Positions 40,198 to 45,248 of a stretch of DNA of 64,000 nt are shown one piece after another. The DNA comes from Saccharina japonica. Lineage: Eukaryota; Sar; Phaeophyceae; Laminariales; Laminariaceae. The stretch is taken from positions 1 to 64,000 of the forward strand of contig MEHQ01000463.1 in assembly GCA_008828725.1 (NCBI GenBank), read 5' to 3'. A program made the position numbers and the translations under genes. Under the pieces are notes generated by a model, which saw only the letters and a list, made by a program, of their open reading frames with translations, had not been told where the DNA came from and did no database searches. Positions within the stretch are counted from its first letter, which is position 1, and every line of letters begins with the position of its first letter.

Positions 40198-43100
40198 CAA
40201 CGTTGTCAACTGATGAGTTTTATCGTTGCCAATGAAGGCATGTGCCTTTACGAAGAGGAGAAGAGTACAACGCGGCTCGAGGACGGTGCGTAGATGCCCC
40301 TGCCTGTTTCGGCGGCCGTGTCTTTACCGCGCTTGCACCCCACAAAACAGATAACTCGGTGGGTTGTTTTGCGCAGTCATTGCTGTTCACCACTTCCCGA
40401 GCGTGACAGCGTGTGTTCTTCTGCATCCCTAGAGCGACGGACTATCGAGATGGCGCGGGGAACGACTGACCCCGGACCCGAGAGGCCGAAAAACTCAGCC
40501 CCCTCTAACATGCGCCGATTGCAACGTCTTTGGCCTCCTACTGCCTTGTGCCAGATGCTGGACATACTAAAGGCCAACCACGACGCCCGCCTCCACTGGC
40601 GGGCTCGGCGGAAGCAGGAAGCTCACCGGGGAAGGGCGGTGCTGAGGGCGGCCAAGAAGGCGCTGGACCAGGCGGCCATCACAGCGGTACGGTTGGTTGG
40701 AATTGTCGGCACTATTTCTAATCGAGGGCTGTAGGGGACAGAAGAAAGAGTGGTTAGTTGCTGTTCTGTGCCGAAGCGGTCGAACTGCTATTTATTGTCG
40801 AGAGCGATTGTGGTAGAACATACCGGTAGTGGATACCGTATGTACAGACAGAACGGTTGCGATACTGTACCATTTAGTGTAAATGGACGACTTCCTGCGC
40901 AGAGCCTATACAAATTCGTGAAAGGGGATCGGTCTCCGCAGCTTCAAGCTGAGGGCTATAGAACATATACAGCAGTAGTTGGCTATTGCACGTACCAAAT
41001 GGTCGATATATTGCATTTTTCAGAGTGCCCGCGCAGTCACGACAAGTGGTAGGGGACATATTATGTCCACAGTTTCTCCCGATGGTATCAAAAGTACGTA
41101 ATTGGTCGAAAACGTAGCCCACTGTAGCCCTGAGCATCGTACTGCCCTGGAGATCATGCCATCAATGCGGGTGCTGGGGTTCCTAAGCATAATTTGTGTT
41201 ATTAATAGTGAGAAGGGGTAGCCCGTTGTACTATTAATAGTACCCCCCGTTTTAACCTAGTACCAGTACTACTGTAACGTCATCCAAGCTAAGGTTTTCC
41301 TCGACGATCAATTCTCGAATCTCATCCCCCTTAGAGCGGCATTTACGACGGGGAACTCAACTTCAAGGCTGTGGCCTAAAATACTAGTGTTGACACACGC
41401 CCCCCCTCATGCTGTTTTCGCCGTTCCCTTTCCCCCCTGATCGCAACCAAAAGGGAGGCGACGAGGACCCCACCTTCAGCCAGCACTGGCAAGAGCCGAT
41501 GCCATCGCAGCAGCACAGCCATGCCGCCGGCTCCTCGTTCGGTCCAAGGACGGACAGCCTCGACAGCGCTGCTGACACTAGAGCTTCAGCACACGCGGCA
41601 AGCGTTGGCGGTGGGGTAGGGGCAGGGTTTTCCCCGTCACGGAGGCGATCATCACCACCACCAAACGGGGGAGACAGGAGTGCCGTTGTTGTCTCCGGGC
41701 TGCTGCAGCAAGGCATCGGGACGATCTCAGAGATGACTTTGCCGGGGTTCGACGACGGCTTGGCAGGGCACGGCGGCGGCGGCGGCGGCGGTAGCGGCGG
41801 TAGCGTTGGCGGTGATGGCGACCCGGAAGAAGAAGGGGACGACGTTTCGCTCGCCGGCCTTACTCTGGCTTCAGTGGATAGCATGCAATACAGCATTGAT
41901 TCCGGGTGAGAGAGAGAGGGGTAGCTGCGGTAAAGTAATTGGTCCTGAGGCCGCTCAATTTTTTTCATTTCATTTTTTGGTTTCGTCCATCCCATTTATT
42001 ATTTTCGCCCTTCTTCTCTCTCCCTCTTTAGCCGTAACTCAGATCCGGGGTCACTAAGTAGGCTCTTCTCCCCCCTCCCCACTACGGTACGTGCCTTGCA
42101 TTTTTATCGCGAGAAGGTTTCACCACTTTCTTCCCTCGTCGACTTGCGTCGGATTCCGCCTACCCACGCCACGAAGGTGCTCTCAGCAATCGGTTCCTTT
42201 TCATTCTTTCAAATAAAGTGAAAATCTCACCACGGTGGGATTCGAACTTGGGTACCAATGCTAGTAGCCTTTGAAGTTGGCCACTAGTCTACCGGGGCGA
42301 CCGGGCTCAATGGGGGAGGTCTATCACCCAACAACCGGCTTTTCGAGACAAACAATCTAAAGCATACGCCTGAATAAATAAACCCTCGGCCAGATATATC
42401 CAGCGAGTACAAATACACGTAGCCCGGTGCTTCGTGTGATGAGGAGCCGTCATCCCTCGACTTGTTAATCAAGCGTTTCGGACATTTGGGCAGAGCACCG
42501 CTGCATCTCCGTCAAGATCGTGCAGGTTGTACGACTCCCACCCGACAACATAGTTGACCTGGACAAGCAAATACAGACTCACGGTAAACAAATCCTCCCT
42601 GACCGAGGGGGGGGTCTCATCGCGAGGAAACATACTGTACGCATATCGGGTATTGAAATACTGTAGTTCATCGGTTGAGGTGTGTACTACAGTAGTAGTC
42701 ACTATTAATAATAATCACTAATAGGCAGTAATGGTCATTAATAACCAGTAATACTCTTAGTAGGTAATAGTCAGTAATAGTCGGTAATAGCCAGTAATAG
42801 TCAGTAATACCTGGTAGCCAGTAATAGCCAATGATAGTCATTAATCGCCAGTATTAGTCATCAATAGCGAGTAATAGTCAGTAATCGTCAGTGATAGTCT
42901 GTAATAGTCAGTAATAGTCAGCAGCAGTCAGTTGAAGTCAGAAAAAAGTCAGTAATAGTCGTAAATAGTCAGCCAGAAACGGTTTGGCCAAAACTAGCTA
43001 CAACCCCCAGGGGTCACTTGGTGGGCAGGTGAATCCAACCGGTTCAGGGGTTTCGGCGAAGCCGATCAACGTTCGGTTGGAATCTATGTTTGCTCCCGTC

Positions 43101-45209
43101 ACGCAAACGGCCGCAACACCCTCGACGGCCTGAGAGTCTTCGACGCATATATCGGTAGGGGGGTATAAGCCATTCTTTTTCGGAGGCTCCTTACTAGTAA
43201 GTCAGTGGTACTACTAGGAAGTCATTCGTACTATTAGTAAGTCATTGGTACTACTAGTAAGTCACCCAAAAACCGACTTAAAAAAATACGGGAGTCCCAA
43301 ATCCGCGGCCTAGGTACCCATGTAACGGAAAATATGTGTTAAGTGTTAACCGTGATCCAAAGCCAGTGTATACAGCACTTGTAGGATTTACTCGTATCAA
43401 AGTCTGATGTGATATTCCTGAAATATATGATACGTGCGATTGCCGTATTAGTCGTACAGTATCTGGGTTGTGCCACTGCAATTCATCTACGTAGATTGCG
43501 GCGGGATTTGTGTTTCCCCGAGGGGTTGGACAACTTATATTTTGATTCCTTTTCGGGGTCACGGAGAAGAGTGGGCATGCGACCCACTCCTCCATAATAA
43601 ATTAATTAACATAATATAATTGATATATATTTTTCTTCTTCTTCTTCTACCAGCCTCATGGCTTTCCGACTCTCGACCCACCGCTCTTCGTGAGCGAGGC
43701 TGTGCCAAGCATCCGGTGCACGAGTTGTCCCCTTAGCACTGTTATATACGTAAGTATATCCATCCGTCAGAAACGTTTGGGTGGAGAAGTACTGGTTTCA
43801 GCCCAAATCGTACGTAGCTCGGGTCTATCTTAACACCATCTGAGTAATTTTACTAATGGCATTGTCTTTGCGCGCCCCGCATCGCTTGTACGCCAGGCGA
43901 CTCCCTAACCTACGGGACACACCGAGAGCACCGGCGGCAGCGGCGGCGGCGCAAGGCCAAGACGATGACGACCAAGGGGCACACCCAGAAGGCCACGACC
44001 AACATCGACAGCGGTGGGTTCAACTGCCGCCGCGATCGGACGCAGGCGGGCTGGACAGGACCAAGGCTGGAAATGTTTCCGTGATGGAGTCGTCTGTGTC
44101 TCTGCCCAACCTGTCGTTCTCCTTGGGAGGGGCGAGCGGAGGAGGAGGGAGAACGCTGTCATCAACGCACGACGAGGGCCGGGCGGAGAAAAGACATAAC
44201 CGGCAACGATTGGCGGCTGGGGAAGTGGGTGAGTGTCGTCGTGCTTGCAAGGCAGGTCACCACGACAACGAGGACACAAGCTTTGTTTGGTGTGTGTTGG
44301 TATCGTGATGCGACTCCTCATCCTCTCAGCAGGACGATGACGATGATGATAAATGATGATGATGATGGTGATGAATGATGATAATGATGACGACGATGAT
44401 GATGGAGATGACGATGATGATGATGATGATGTTCTCACACTGTAGCCCATTTCCTTGAGTTCTAGCCCGTTGTCACGACACGGGCTACACACAAAACGCG
44501 TCTCGACGGAAGAAACCAAAAAGCGCACAGAGCAAATGGTGCACCGCAGCAGTGCCAATACGCAAGGGAACAGTAATAACGAGCCTACACCTCGCCTCTA
44601 TCACGGCTTTCGTGGAAGGGGCACGGGCGGTGGCAAAACCGGAAGGAGGGGTGCCGGTTCAGACGTCTTTCATCTTCATCTTGAAAATAATCTGGGCAAC
44701 ATTTAAGTATCGCGCTGGTGCTGTAGTTGCCTCAAGTCGAAAGAAGCCGGTGTATATTCTCTGTTCTTAAAACCCCCCCGACACTTAACCCTTTTTCCAA
44801 CCCATAAAATCGATCCTACTATGATTTGAAGCCCACCCCCCTCTAAATTGAGAGTGCAGTGAGTGGTAGCGGGGCCTTACTTTTCTCGATTTTGTTTGGT
44901 TCGAAGGAGATCGATGCAGTTTGCTCATCCGGCGGTGCCCACAGCAGCGACACCTTGGTCTAGGTGTAGATCGAGCAATGGGGGCATCCGCTCTAGCGGC
45001 TTCTGTTTTGCGCAAAACCCAGGGCGACGGGTGCCCACCCTCCGCACCACTCACGCTAACACTTTTGCGTCGTGCGGCGATCGCAGAAACAAAGTTGGAC
45101 CAGTGCTACGTACGGTTGGGGTGCTACCCCCATTTTCCATTTTTACTGCAGCATGTGTCGTAGGCCGCGCGGGAGAGTGGGTGTGTACCTCACTCAAAAT
45201 TGGACACTT

Positions 45210-45248
<39 letters not shown>

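Noticed and set aside
43026-43143. Open stretch after a CAG in the intron before exon 23
   Set aside because: Two frames are open, but neither incoming nor outgoing phase fits the neighbours.
43656-43751. Candidate exon ([18 protein letters not shown]) with good splice sites
   Set aside because: In the phase delivered by exon 22 it contains a stop; exon 22 joins exon 23 directly in phase, so this is probably not coding in this transcript.
44552-44770. Open frame reading [18 protein letters not shown]
   Set aside because: No acceptor and donor pair gives the required phase between exons 23 and 24; it could be an alternative exon, but support is too weak.
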